From the NCBI GenBank assembly GCA_001830045.1, contig MIDA01000105.1, forward strand, positions 24,487 to 88,486: a stretch of 64,000 nt of DNA, in the 5' to 3' direction. This stretch comes from Tenericutes bacterium RIFOXYA12_FULL_35_10. GTDB taxonomy: Bacteria; Bacillota_I; Bacilli_A; Acholeplasmatales; Acholeplasmataceae. Positions within the stretch are counted from its first letter, which is position 1. The number at the start of each line of letters is the position of its first letter. The translations under genes were made by a program, and so were the position numbers. The notes beneath the pieces were generated by a model. That model was not told where the DNA came from, made no database searches, and worked only from the letters and a program-made list of their open reading frames with translations. Positions 26,351 through 35,196 of the stretch are shown piece by piece.

Positions 26351-27690
26351 TGCTTAGAAAAGTGAATTTTAAACATAGTGATGAACAACTAAAAAAAGAA
26401 ATTAAGCCAATCTTAGCCTATGATATCGCGCAATCCTATCATGAACTTGATGAAATGGAAAAAAAGAGATTGCTTCATGTTATCGGGTTAGATAAACTAA
26501 CGGATATGTTTGTTGAACTGGATGTCGATGATCAACTCGATGTCTTATCTCATTTAGAAGAAGTTAGAAAAAAATCGTTATTTAGAAATATGGAATCAGA
26601 TGATTTAAAAGAATTCATTGAAGATATTGATGAAGAATTAAGACCTGATATGTTTGCACTATTCTCAAAGGTTAAAGCTAAAACAATCTCTCTTTTATTA
26701 ACCTATGAGGAGGATACAGCAGCATCCATTATGTCCACCGATTTTATGGTGGTTTCAGTTAATGACACAATCAAAGAAGCGACCGATCACGTCATTAAAG
26801 AATCCAGAGATCAAGACTATATTGATACCATCTTTGTAGTTGATGATGACAAACGTATCGTTGGTCTCATTGATTTAAAAGATTTGATTAGAGCACGCAG
26901 TAATTCTAGTTTATCGAAAATCATGTTTGAAGATTTCCAATTTGTATATCAAGAAGAAACCATTGAAAAAGCAATTCAAACGGTTGTTGATTACGACAGA
27001 AATGTGATTCCAGTTTTGGATTCTGATGATCATGTTATTGGGATTGTTACTGCGGATGATATCTTTGATGAAGTGTTTGAAACGGTAGAATCAGATTACC
27101 AAAAAATGGCTTTATTATCGGATCATGAATCCTCATCATCCGCATGGATCAGATCAAAACAACGCCTACCATGGTTAATGATTGCTGTTGTGTTAAATCT
27201 TTTAATCGCAAGTTTTCTTTCCATTTTTGAAGCGACATTAGCAGAAGTAACTGCGATCGTTTTATTCCAACCACTGATTTTAGGGATGGCAGGTAACATC
27301 GGAACACAAGCACTTGCTGTTACGATTTTAGGCATTCATAAAAATGAGTTTGACGGTAAAAATATTCCTAAAAACCATGTATTTAAAGAAATGATGATTG
27401 GGTTATTCAACAGTTTATTACTCGGGGTTGCTGCATTTATTTTCGTTACAGCATTCCTATCCTTTTTTCCGACACAAGACAGTCAACTCCCCTATCAAAT
27501 GGGAATCGTCGTCTTTATTGCAGTTTCATTATCGATGTTTGTTTCAGCATTAATGGGTGTCTTTGTCCCCATGATTTTACATCGTTATGATCAAGATCCA
27601 TCTACTGCATCAGGTCCTATTATGACAACCATTAACGATTTAGTTGCATTAGTGATTTATTTTGGTCTAGCAACACTCGCCTTTTTATGA
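26350..27690 (+). CDS. mgtE: Magnesium transporter MgtE, second of a tandem pair
   Basis: A 446-residue paralogue of the preceding gene with the same architecture: N domain, paired CBS domains (about 128-255) and a five-helix pore domain with MAGNIGTQA and ASGPIMTTINDL. The pore Asp is kept. Identity with its neighbour is moderate by eye, so the duplication is old. One-base stop-start overlap implies coupled translation. MgtE proteins are normally homodimers, so a heterodimer of the two is possible but unproven. Confidence 0.93.
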   Translation: MLRKVNFKHSDEQLKKEIKPILAYDIAQSYHELDEMEKKRLLHVIGLDKLTDMFVELDVDDQLDVLSHLEEVRKKSLFRNMESDDLKEFIEDIDEELRPDMFALFSKVKAKTISLLLTYEEDTAASIMSTDFMVVSVNDTIKEATDHVIKESRDQDYIDTIFVVDDDKRIVGLIDLKDLIRARSNSSLSKIMFEDFQFVYQEETIEKAIQTVVDYDRNVIPVLDSDDHVIGIVTADDIFDEVFETVESDYQKMALLSDHESSSSAWIRSKQRLPWLMIAVVLNLLIASFLSIFEATLAEVTAIVLFQPLILGMAGNIGTQALAVTILGIHKNEFDGKNIPKNHVFKEMMIGLFNSLLLGVAAFIFVTAFLSFFPTQDSQLPYQMGIVVFIAVSLSMFVSALMGVFVPMILHRYDQDPSTASGPIMTTINDLVALVIYFGLATLAFL

Positions 27691-27697
27691 GATATTG

Positions 27698-27735
27698 TGT
27701 GATTTCAAGTCACATGATAGGTAACATGTTATAAT
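27698..27735 (+). promoter_or_regulatory. Promoter region of the M32 carboxypeptidase with dyad
   Basis: TATAAT lies at 27730-27735 without a good -35. Upstream is a perfect dyad TGTGA-N7-TCACA (27698-27714), which could be an activator site or a weak end hairpin of the mgtE operon. Confidence 0.45.
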
Positions 27736-27764
27736 TTAATTAAATGAAGAAACGAGGTCAATGT

Positions 27765-29255
27765 ATGGAAAACTATATCAAGATATACGAAGATTACCGC
27801 AAGAAAATTAAAGCTTACCACTATTTTGGGTGGCTTATGAGCTGGGACCAAGAAACGGAAGCTCCAGATGCATCAATTGAATATCGCACAAAACAATACC
27901 AGGTGATGGCTGAAGAAATGTATAAGATTGAATCTGCTCCTGAGTATTTAGAAGCGATTGATAAACTCTATGAAAACCTTGATCAGATTCAAGATACTGA
28001 TTTTAAGACTGAAATTAAACATGCATATAAAGGATTACGTGCGATTAAGCTAGTTCCTAAAGATGAACTTATTGAACACCAAGTGTTAATTTCACAAGCT
28101 TCTCATATTTGGGCAAAAGCGAAAAACAACAATGACTTTGAAGCGTTCCGCCCAACATTGGAAAAGATTGTTGAATTTAAGAGAAACTATGTCAAATATC
28201 TAGAAACACCAGAACTCAAAGGTTACGATATTTTATTAGATGATTTTGAAGAAGGTTTTACGGTTAAAGAATATGATGCTTTCTTTAATAAACTAAAAGA
28301 AGATTTAGTTCCTTTTGTTAAAGAAGTGACATCGAGAAAACCTAAGTTTTCACGTAAATTAACCAAAGGTGTATTCCCAAGAGAAAAACAAATCAAGTTT
28401 AATCATTATTTAATTGATGTATTTGGTTATGATCGCACAAGAGGTTTACTTAAAGAAAGTGCACACCCCTTTACATCTGGTGTGAGTTCAACCGATACCC
28501 GTATTACGACACATTATTATGAAGATAATTTAACATCAGCTATTTTTTCCACGATTCATGAAATGGGTCATGCCATTTATGAAATTCAAAATGATCCTAA
28601 ATATGATGATACATTCTTACATGGTGGAACCAGCTTAGGTATCCATGAATCACAATCAAGAATGTATGAAAATATGCTTGGTCGTTCATTATCGTTTTGG
28701 AAAGTACACTATCCAAAACTTGTCGAGATTTTCCCTAAAGAACTTAAAGGTGTCACAGTTGAAGAATTCCATCAATTTATTAACCGCTCTGAACGTTCTT
28801 TAATTCGCGTTGAAGCTGATGAACTTACATATGCACTTCATGTTATGGTTCGTTATGAACTTGAAAAAGGTTTAATTTCAGGTAAGATTAAAGTCAAGGA
28901 TCTTCCTAAGAAATGGAATCGCATGATGTATGAATATGTGGGTGTTCGTCCAAAGACCGATAAAGAAGGTGTCTTACAAGATGTTCACTGGTCTGGTGGT
29001 ATGTTAGGCTACTTCTCAACCTATGCACTTGGTTCAGCCTATGCAGCACAAATTTATAACGCAATGAATAAAGATTTAAATATTGAACAAGAACTTGAAA
29101 ACAACAACATTAAAGCGATTAATGCATGGGTGAAAGAAAAGATTCATAAGTTTGCATCTTCGAAATCACCTAAGGAATTGATGTTGATTGCAACTCAAGA
29201 ACCATTCAATCCACAATATTATGTCGACTATTTAAAAAATAAGTTTCAAAACTAA
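27765..29255 (+). CDS. M32-family metallocarboxypeptidase (Taq carboxypeptidase type)
   Basis: A 496-residue zinc carboxypeptidase releasing C-terminal residues in the cytosol. The HExxH motif is IHEMGHAIYE near residue 267. Downstream family motifs HGGTSLGIHESQSRMYEN (third zinc ligand Glu) and DELTYALHVMVRYELE follow. Length matches the family (about 500). The start ATG 27765 follows GAGGTCA; the earlier in-frame ATG at 27744 lies before this RBS. It is followed by serine dehydratase after 17 bases without a terminator, so amino-acid catabolism may be co-expressed. Confidence 0.94.
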   Translation: MENYIKIYEDYRKKIKAYHYFGWLMSWDQETEAPDASIEYRTKQYQVMAEEMYKIESAPEYLEAIDKLYENLDQIQDTDFKTEIKHAYKGLRAIKLVPKDELIEHQVLISQASHIWAKAKNNNDFEAFRPTLEKIVEFKRNYVKYLETPELKGYDILLDDFEEGFTVKEYDAFFNKLKEDLVPFVKEVTSRKPKFSRKLTKGVFPREKQIKFNHYLIDVFGYDRTRGLLKESAHPFTSGVSSTDTRITTHYYEDNLTSAIFSTIHEMGHAIYEIQNDPKYDDTFLHGGTSLGIHESQSRMYENMLGRSLSFWKVHYPKLVEIFPKELKGVTVEEFHQFINRSERSLIRVEADELTYALHVMVRYELEKGLISGKIKVKDLPKKWNRMMYEYVGVRPKTDKEGVLQDVHWSGGMLGYFSTYALGSAYAAQIYNAMNKDLNIEQELENNNIKAINAWVKEKIHKFASSKSPKELMLIATQEPFNPQYYVDYLKNKFQN

Positions 29256-29272
29256 AGGAATGTGACATTAAA

Positions 29273-30487
29273 ATGCTTTCTATTCGTTCTCTTTACCAGG
29301 TTGGACATGGTCCATCAAGTTCACACACGATGGGGCCAGCAAAGGCATCAGGGATTGTTAAACAGGCGTGTCCATCATGTGATCGTTTCGAGATTATGCT
29401 TTATAACTCACTCGCATTAACTGGTAGAGGGCATTTAACCGAAGAAGCGATCAAAGAGTCATTGGGAGAAACTCCCGTGACTTTTTTGACGTCATTAGAT
29501 TTAACAAAGCATCCGAATACACTGATCATTAAAGGTTACGAAAACGATCAGTTAATGATTGAAAAAGAAGTCAATAGTACTGGTGGAGGTCGTATTGTTT
29601 TTGTGGGCGATGACTCTACTGAAAAACATATTTATCCGCACAAGACATTTAAAGAAATTAAAAAATATTGTAAGAGTAAACATATGGCACTTCATGATTA
29701 TGTCTATGAAGTTGAAGGTGAAGAGATTAAAGTCTTTTTAGAAGAGATTTGGGAAGCGATGAAATCATCGATTATTAGAGGGATTGCTACACATGGTGTT
29801 CTACCAGGACCTTTAAAGATGAAAAGAAAAGCACCAGAACTTTATAGTAAGCTAAAAGCAACCGATGTCCCTGAACTTGTTGAAAATAGATTAGTCGCAA
29901 GCTATGCATTCGCGGTATCTGAAGAAAATGCGGGTGGGGGTATGATTGTGACAGCACCAACGTGTGGTGCATGTGGTGTTTTACCTGCTGTTTTATACTA
30001 CATGCACGAAAAACATCATTTTATCTCGAAGGAAAGAATCATTAATGGGTTAGCGGTTGCTGGTTTAATCGGAAATATCATTAAACATAACGCATCCATC
30101 TCTGGTGCAGTTGCAGGATGTCAGGCAGAAGTGGGAAGTGCATGTTCGATGGCTGCTGCAGCACACGCAACACTCTTTAATCTTTCCATGGATCAAATTG
30201 AATATGCTGCAGAGATTGCCATGGAACATCACTTAGGATTAACCTGTGATCCCGTGAACGGCTACGTTCAAATTCCATGTATCGAAAGAAATGCAGTTGC
30301 AGCACTTCGCGCCATTGATGCATGTGGTTTAGCTTACTTTTTAACCGATTCAAGAAAGATCTCATTTGATATGGTTGTACAAACGATGTATCAAACAGGA
30401 CTTGATATGCATCAGTCCTATAAAGAGACTTCGCAAGGTGGTTTAGCATATTACTTCAAGGAGGAAGACGATGTTAACTGTTGGTAG
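29273..30487 (+). CDS. sdaA: L-serine dehydratase, iron-sulfur type, single-chain
   Basis: A 404-residue enzyme that turns L-serine into pyruvate and ammonia with a [4Fe-4S] cluster. The beta-type part (about 1-150) starts with GPSSSHTMGPAKA. The catalytic alpha-type part has TAPTCGACGVLPAVLYY (normally PTNGA), GCQAEVGSACSMAAAA, EHHLGLTCDPV and IPCIERNA, which include the cluster cysteines. In Bacillus the two parts are separate subunits; here they are fused. The start follows AAGGAATG. It overlaps the next gene by 17 bp. Pyruvate from serine would feed the same pool as pyk and PPDK. Confidence 0.94.
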   Translation: MLSIRSLYQVGHGPSSSHTMGPAKASGIVKQACPSCDRFEIMLYNSLALTGRGHLTEEAIKESLGETPVTFLTSLDLTKHPNTLIIKGYENDQLMIEKEVNSTGGGRIVFVGDDSTEKHIYPHKTFKEIKKYCKSKHMALHDYVYEVEGEEIKVFLEEIWEAMKSSIIRGIATHGVLPGPLKMKRKAPELYSKLKATDVPELVENRLVASYAFAVSEENAGGGMIVTAPTCGACGVLPAVLYYMHEKHHFISKERIINGLAVAGLIGNIIKHNASISGAVAGCQAEVGSACSMAAAAHATLFNLSMDQIEYAAEIAMEHHLGLTCDPVNGYVQIPCIERNAVAALRAIDACGLAYFLTDSRKISFDMVVQTMYQTGLDMHQSYKETSQGGLAYYFKEEDDVNCW

Positions 30488-31754
30488 CAGATTTATAGGT
30501 GAATCCATTGATGTGGATTACCTCGGACAAGGGATTGTCAAGCACGAAGAGTTAGTCATCTTTGTTAAAGGAATGCTTTCTGGTGAAGTTGCAGAAATTG
30601 AAATTAAAACACTGAAAAAGCGCTTTGCTGAAGGAAAAATAGTGAAAATAGTTAAACCTTCTTTATCGCGTAGAGAAGGTGTAACCAATGTTTTAGGTAG
30701 TATGGATTTATATCATATGAAAGATGAAGATCAGTTGAAATGGCAAACCAAATTAACAGAAGATACCATCTTAAAAATTGCGGGTATCAAGGTTGAAACT
30801 GAGCGTATTTTAACCGATCATAAGTTTATCAGATACCGCAATAAATCGGTATATCATGTGATGGATAAAGATAACATCACGCTCGGTTTATATCATGAAG
30901 ATGGTAGAGGCCTGATGCGTGTAGCAGATTTTTTACTCGCTGATGAACTCACAAATCATCTCGTTAAAGTGATTCATCAAAGTGAAGTAAAAGTTGATTT
31001 TCTATCACTTAAAAACATTGCATTTAGAACGAATGAAAAAAAGGAAGCTTTGGTGACATTGGTTGCCACGAAAGCTTCATTTAAAGGATTAACACAATTA
31101 ATTCAAGTACTTAAAAAAGAACCATCAGTGATTGGTATTACGCTCAATATTAAAGATGATGTACGTAAAATACTAGGTACAACATCACATCTTTTATATG
31201 GAACAGAGACGATCGATGAAACGTTGGGAGATTTGATATACCCCGTAACGGATCAATCATTTTTTCAAATTAATGTTCCAGTCATTGTGAAAGCATACGA
31301 TGTGATTAAATCTTCAATGAAGCCTCAAAAGAAAGTGATTGATGCCTATAGTGGTGTAGGTACGATTGGATTTTATTTAGCATCTAAAGCCAAAGAGATG
31401 ATCATGATTGAATCAAATTCAGATGCCTTTAAAATGTCAGAACGTATGAAAGAAACGTATGGAATCAATCATGTATCGTTGATTCAAGGACGAGCTGAGG
31501 TTGAGATCAAAAACATTGATGGTGATATTTTAGTGATCGATCCACCAAGAAATGGATTGATGCCAGAACTGGTTACATCGATGATTGAAAAGCCATTTGA
31601 AGAAGTTTATTATGTCTCCTGCGATTTAAAAACATTAGCTAGAGATTTAAGTTTGTTAAAAGATACATATAACATTCAAAAAGTTTATCCCATTCGCATG
31701 TTTCCACAAACAACCGAATGTGAAACATTAGTGATTTTGCACCAAAAGAAATAA
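30471..31754 (+). CDS. TrmA/RlmCD-family RNA (uracil-5-)-methyltransferase lacking Fe-S cysteines
   Basis: A 427-residue SAM-dependent methyltransferase for m5U in rRNA or tRNA. An N-terminal TRAM/OB segment (about 1-55) is followed by the catalytic domain with SFFQIN, YSGVGTIGFYLA, IDPPRNGL, the nucleophile loop VSCDLKTLARDL, and a final TECETLVIL. The usual C-x5-C-GG-C cluster motif is gone: the matching segment EGVTNVLGSMDLYHM has no Cys. The catalytic loop normally reads SCNPxTLARD, so NP has become DL. The start follows AAGGAGG inside the end of sdaA. The target position cannot be told. Confidence 0.85.
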   Translation: MLTVGSRFIGESIDVDYLGQGIVKHEELVIFVKGMLSGEVAEIEIKTLKKRFAEGKIVKIVKPSLSRREGVTNVLGSMDLYHMKDEDQLKWQTKLTEDTILKIAGIKVETERILTDHKFIRYRNKSVYHVMDKDNITLGLYHEDGRGLMRVADFLLADELTNHLVKVIHQSEVKVDFLSLKNIAFRTNEKKEALVTLVATKASFKGLTQLIQVLKKEPSVIGITLNIKDDVRKILGTTSHLLYGTETIDETLGDLIYPVTDQSFFQINVPVIVKAYDVIKSSMKPQKKVIDAYSGVGTIGFYLASKAKEMIMIESNSDAFKMSERMKETYGINHVSLIQGRAEVEIKNIDGDILVIDPPRNGLMPELVTSMIEKPFEEVYYVSCDLKTLARDLSLLKDTYNIQKVYPIRMFPQTTECETLVILHQKK

Positions 31755-31779
31755 AACGCCAAACGGCGTTTATTTTTTT
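31754..31779. terminator. Bidirectional terminator between RNA methyltransferase and threonine aldolase
   Basis: A 7-bp stem AAACGCC/GGCGTTT with loop AAAC and T-rich tracts on both sides of the convergent genes. Confidence 0.85.
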
Positions 31780-32780
31780 AGGTCAAGGATCAGTTGATCA
31801 ATATCTTCTTTGGTTGTGCGATAGGTTGTTACAAGACGAATCATTTGTTTATCCTTGAGATCTTGCCAGATTTCAAAGGTGTATGTTTTCTTTAATTGTT
31901 CAATTTTTTCTTTTTTAAGGGTAATAAATTGTTGGTTTGTAGGTGTCTCATTAAACTGTAAACCAATAGATTTGAGTTGGCTGATGAGATAAGATGACAT
32001 TTGATTTGCATGTCTTCCAATTTCATAGAAAAGATCATTTTCAAATAAACCTTCGAACTGCATACCGACTAAAAAGCTTTTCGCAAGTAGTCCACCTTGT
32101 TGTTTCATCGAATATCTAAAATAATCATCCATAAATGCATGTTTCGTGATGACAGCTTCTCCCAATAAAGCACCATTTTTAGTACCACCAATATAAAAGA
32201 TATCGGTGAGGTTGACCATATCATCAAGTGTTAAATCATTTTCTTTTGATGTTAATGCAACTCCCAAACGTGCACCATCTACAAAAAGGTACATGTTTAA
32301 TTTTTGACAAACCTCATAGATTGCTTGAAGTTCTTTTTTTGAATAAATGAGTCCTGTTTCAGTCGCTTGTGAAATATAAACCATCTTAGGCTTAACCATA
32401 TGTTCATCTGTAAATGTTTGATAAGCCTCATCAATCTGCTGTGCATCTATTTTTCCATCATGTGTTGGAAGACTGATGATTTTGTGACCTGTTTGTTCAA
32501 TCGCACCTGTTTCATGGACTTCGATATGACCGGTTGCTGCAGATATGACAGCTTCAAATGGTTTTAAAAGATGTGAGATGACGATTTTATTGGTCGATGT
32601 TCCACCGCTCATAAAATGCACATATACCGGTGTCTTGATGTGTTTTTGAATCACATCTTTAGCATGTTTTGAATGCAGATCCATGCCATAGCCTAAATGT
32701 GCTTCGTTTTGATATGTCACTAATCTTTCAATCAGTTTTGGATGTGCAATATCGTTATAGTCGTTTCTAAAATGTATCAT
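31770..32780 (-). CDS. Low-specificity threonine aldolase-type PLP enzyme
   Basis: A 336-residue beta-eliminating-lyase-family enzyme, probably cleaving L-threonine/allo-threonine to glycine and acetaldehyde. Family marks include FRNDYN at the start (usual SDT), FMSGGTSTN, HIEVHETGAIE, VDGARLGVA and the PLP lysine in YIGGTKNGALLGEA. The start at 32780 is supported by GAGAGGT; the upstream in-frame ATG precedes this RBS. It follows the glyoxalase-like gene on the minus strand but has its own -10, and a terminator separates them. Confidence 0.86.
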   Translation of the reverse strand: MIHFRNDYNDIAHPKLIERLVTYQNEAHLGYGMDLHSKHAKDVIQKHIKTPVYVHFMSGGTSTNKIVISHLLKPFEAVISAATGHIEVHETGAIEQTGHKIISLPTHDGKIDAQQIDEAYQTFTDEHMVKPKMVYISQATETGLIYSKKELQAIYEVCQKLNMYLFVDGARLGVALTSKENDLTLDDMVNLTDIFYIGGTKNGALLGEAVITKHAFMDDYFRYSMKQQGGLLAKSFLVGMQFEGLFENDLFYEIGRHANQMSSYLISQLKSIGLQFNETPTNQQFITLKKEKIEQLKKTYTFEIWQDLKDKQMIRLVTTYRTTKEDIDQLILDLKK

Positions 32781-32803
32781 AGGATTACCTCTCATTACTT
32801 AAA

Positions 32804-32809
32804 ATTATA
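32804..32809 (-). promoter_or_regulatory. Putative -10 of threonine aldolase gene
   Basis: TATAAT on the minus strand, 23 bases before the start. It lies directly after the terminator of the upstream gene. The -35 is not clear. Confidence 0.45.
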
Positions 32810-32813
32810 ACAT

Positions 32814-32845
32814 AAAAAAATAACAGAAGAACGCATCTTCTGTTA
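32814..32845 (-). terminator. Terminator of glyoxalase-II-like gene
   Basis: On the minus strand a perfect 10-bp stem TAACAGAAGA/TCTTCTGTTA with loop TGCGT, then seven T. It starts at the stop codon. Confidence 0.9.
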
Positions 32846-33442
32846 ACCTCTTACAAATGGATTGAATTTTTTCTCGTGTCCGATATCTGTAGGTTTTCCA
32901 TGTCCTGGATAAACTAAGACATCTTCATCAAAAATCTGATACATACGTTTAATGGATTGATAGATCACTTGAGGATCGGATAAAGGAATATCTGTTCTTC
33001 CAATACTTTGAAAGAAGAGGGTATCTCCTGAAAAAAGGATGTTATCAACGTGTAAAACGGTGCTACCTTCGGAATGTCCTGGAGTTTCATAAATCGAAAA
33101 AACATGTCCGATGGCTTCAAAGGTTTCAAGATCATGTACCCAAACATCAACAGGAATCTCATAACCAATTTGATTATAACTTGATTTACCCATCCAAATG
33201 CGATCTTTATGTGGTGCATAGACTATGCATCCAAAAAGGTCTTTGATTTGTTTTACACCACCCACATGATCAGGATGACCGTGTGTGAGATAGATAGCTT
33301 CAATATTTAATTCATGTTTTCTAATATATTTGAGCACTTCGTCACTTTCGTAACCTGGATCAATGATCAGTGCTCTGTTTTCTTCGCTAATGATATAACA
33401 GTTACTTCTTAAACTGCCTAGCTGAAAACGGATTATTTCCAT
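32843..33442 (-). CDS. Metallo-beta-lactamase fold hydrolase (glyoxalase II-like, YqgX type)
   Basis: A 199-residue two-metal hydrolase. The motif THGHPDH is at residues 53-59. It is followed by TPGHSEGS (third His), FSGDTLF (bridging Asp) and a final YPGHGKPT. Such short proteins act on thioesters such as S-lactoylglutathione analogues, but the substrate is unknown here. The start MEIIRF at 33442 is chosen because the longer ATG at 33460 overlaps the promoter -10 and would not be transcribed, and AGGTGA precedes the chosen codon. It is monocistronic. Confidence 0.88.
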   Translation of the reverse strand: MEIIRFQLGSLRSNCYIISEENRALIIDPGYESDEVLKYIRKHELNIEAIYLTHGHPDHVGGVKQIKDLFGCIVYAPHKDRIWMGKSSYNQIGYEIPVDVWVHDLETFEAIGHVFSIYETPGHSEGSTVLHVDNILFSGDTLFFQSIGRTDIPLSDPQVIYQSIKRMYQIFDEDVLVYPGHGKPTDIGHEKKFNPFVRG

Positions 33443-33458
33443 ATTCATCACCTGTTGC

Positions 33459-33486
33459 ATTATAACATATTTTTCTAGTTTGCCAA
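33459..33486 (-). promoter_or_regulatory. Promoter of the glyoxalase-II-like gene
   Basis: On the minus strand: TTGGCA, 16 bp, TATAAT. It fixes the start of the downstream gene. Confidence 0.75.
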
Positions 33487-33500
33487 GACTTTGTTGCTCG

Positions 33501-33514
33501 TTACTTATTAGTAA
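33501..33514. promoter_or_regulatory. Dyad between divergent promoters upstream of cysK
   Basis: A perfect TTACT-TATT-AGTAA, extended to CG...CG with a bulge. It lies between the minus-strand promoter and the cysK -10 and could be a repressor site for sulfur control. No regulator gene is nearby. Confidence 0.35.
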
Positions 33515-33559
33515 GCGTTATCTTATATCATCTTTCATGCAAAATAGAATCTTTTTAAG

Positions 33560-33565
33560 TATAAT
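33560..33565 (+). promoter_or_regulatory. -10 box of cysK-cysE operon
   Basis: TATAAT 24 bases before the start. The -35 (ATGCAA at 17 bp) is poor. Confidence 0.5.
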
Positions 33566-33589
33566 GAGGGTGCTTAAGGAGATGATTTT

Positions 33590-34519
33590 ATGAAAATAGC
33601 AAAACAATATACAGAACTCATTGGTAAGACTCCACTTTTAAGAATGTCAAATGTTGAAAAAATGTTTGATTTACATACTGAACTTGTTGGAAAACTTGAA
33701 CAACATAACCCGCTTTCGAGTGTGAAAGATCGATTAGCTTTAGCGCTTATCGAATCCATTGAACATACAGTTGGTGTAACAAAGAACACGCATTTTGTAG
33801 AACCGACATCAGGAAACACTGGTATTGGGCTAGCATTTATCTGTGCATCAAGAGGATATAAATTAACACTCATTATGCCAGAAACCGTTTCTAAAGAAAG
33901 GGTTCAAATTGTTAAAGCATTAGGAGCTGATGTTATTTTAACAGAAGCTGCTTTAGGCATGAAGGGTTCGATTCAAAAAGCAAACGACATGAAAGCATTA
34001 GATGCACATGTTGTTATTCCGATGCAGTTTGAGAATAAAGCAAATCCTGAAATGCATCGAAAAACAACAGCTTTAGAAATTTTAGAAGATACAGATGGTC
34101 AAGTTGATTACTTTATCGCAGGTGTTGGTACAGGAGGTACGATCACGGGTGTGGGTGAAGTTTTAAAGAAGCATAACCCAAACGTTAAAATCATCGCAGT
34201 TGAACCAACTGATTCTCCTGTTTTATCAGGAGGAAAGCCAGGTCCTCATAAGATTCAAGGAATTGGTGCGGGATTTATTCCTGAAGTTTTAAATATGAAC
34301 GTGATTGATGAAATCATTCAAGTGACCAATGATGAAGCTTTTGATGGTGCAAGATTACTTGCTAAAACAGAAGGTGTCTTTGCTGGGATTTCATCTGGAG
34401 CTATCTTACATGCAGCCATTCAAGTTGCCAAAAGAAAGGAAGCGGAAGGTAAACGTATTGTCTTTATCGTATGTGATACAGGCGAACGCTATTTATCAAC
34501 CCCACTTTATAACCTATGA
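33590..34519 (+). CDS. cysK: Cysteine synthase (O-acetylserine thiol-lyase)
   Basis: A 309-residue PLP enzyme making L-cysteine from O-acetylserine and sulfide. The PLP lysine is Lys46 in NPLSSVKDR. The substrate loop TSGNTGIGLA, the phosphate loop GVGTGGTITG and the late SSGA are all present. Length is standard. The start follows AAGGAGATG. It overlaps cysE by four bases (ATGA), so both halves of the cysteine pathway are translated together and can form the cysteine synthase complex. Confidence 0.95.
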   Translation: MKIAKQYTELIGKTPLLRMSNVEKMFDLHTELVGKLEQHNPLSSVKDRLALALIESIEHTVGVTKNTHFVEPTSGNTGIGLAFICASRGYKLTLIMPETVSKERVQIVKALGADVILTEAALGMKGSIQKANDMKALDAHVVIPMQFENKANPEMHRKTTALEILEDTDGQVDYFIAGVGTGGTITGVGEVLKKHNPNVKIIAVEPTDSPVLSGGKPGPHKIQGIGAGFIPEVLNMNVIDEIIQVTNDEAFDGARLLAKTEGVFAGISSGAILHAAIQVAKRKEAEGKRIVFIVCDTGERYLSTPLYNL

Positions 34520-35031
34520 TGAAATGTACAGTAGAAGATGTTAGATCAGCTAAACAGTTTGATCCAGCAGCACCCAATTGTGTAATGATCTATTTTACAT
34601 ACCCAGGTGTGATCGCGTTACGTAGACACAGAAGAGCACATCGTCTTTGGAAAAAAGGATTTAAGAATCTAGCGCGATGGATAAGTTATCGTACGCGAAG
34701 AATTACAGGGATTGATATTCATCCAGCTGCTCAAATCGGTCATGGTGTTTTTATCGATCATGGGATGGGTACCGTTATTGGGGAAACTGCAGTCATTGAT
34801 GATAACTGCGTTTTATACCATGGTGTTACTTTGGGGGCGAATACGTTCGAAAAAGTGGATCGCCATCCGAAATTAGGGAAAAATGTCATCGTTTATGCGA
34901 ACGCGACCATTTTAGGTCCCATTCACATTGGTGACCACAGTGTGATTGCTGCAGGTGCTGTTGTTTTAAAAGATGCACCAGCTTATAGTAAATTAATTGG
35001 TGTTCCTGCTCATAAAAATAACGCAAAATAG
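34516..35031 (+). CDS. cysE: Serine O-acetyltransferase (short form)
   Basis: A 171-residue left-handed beta-helix enzyme making O-acetylserine from serine and acetyl-CoA. Hexapeptide repeats run from about residue 70 (GIDIHPAAQIGHGVFIDHG) through GETAVIDD and YHGVTLG to HSVIAAGAVVLKDAP. The N-terminal helical domain is much shorter than the roughly 270-residue enterobacterial enzyme. It has no RBS of its own and starts in the stop of cysK, so it depends on coupled translation. Confidence 0.94.
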   Translation: MMKCTVEDVRSAKQFDPAAPNCVMIYFTYPGVIALRRHRRAHRLWKKGFKNLARWISYRTRRITGIDIHPAAQIGHGVFIDHGMGTVIGETAVIDDNCVLYHGVTLGANTFEKVDRHPKLGKNVIVYANATILGPIHIGDHSVIAAGAVVLKDAPAYSKLIGVPAHKNNAK

Positions 35032-35061
35032 AGTTATTTAGTTATATAAAATAGGAGATTT

Positions 35062-35097
35062 ATGAGATTAATAACTTATTGTTACTTCACAATGTAA
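35062..35097 (+). CDS. Possible 11-codon ORF between cysE and secG
   Basis: AGGAG (35053-35057) and an ATG four bases later open MRLITYCYFTM, ended by TAA. A 6-bp dyad AGATTA/TAATCT follows at 35101-35118. It could be a leader or spurious micro-ORF; no promoter or downstream coupling is clear. Confidence 0.2.
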   Translation: MRLITYCYFTM

Positions 35098-35167
35098 TAC
35101 AGATTAGTAAAGTAATCTTATGAGTGTTTTAACTACATGCTTTTCTTACACATAATTATTCCATGAA

Positions 35168-35196
35168 TTGACAAAAACATAAATTTTTGTTATCAT
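35168..35196 (+). promoter_or_regulatory. secG promoter
   Basis: TTGACA, 17 bp, TATCAT. A dyad ACAAAAA-CATAAA-TTTTTGT (35171-35190) starts inside the -35 and fills the spacer, so it might be an operator. AT-richness makes chance possible. Confidence 0.75.

Noticed and set aside
27698-27714. CRP-type site TGTGA-N7-TCACA
   Set aside because: CRP sites have a 6-base gap, and no CRP system is expected in this lineage. It is listed only as a dyad of unknown role.
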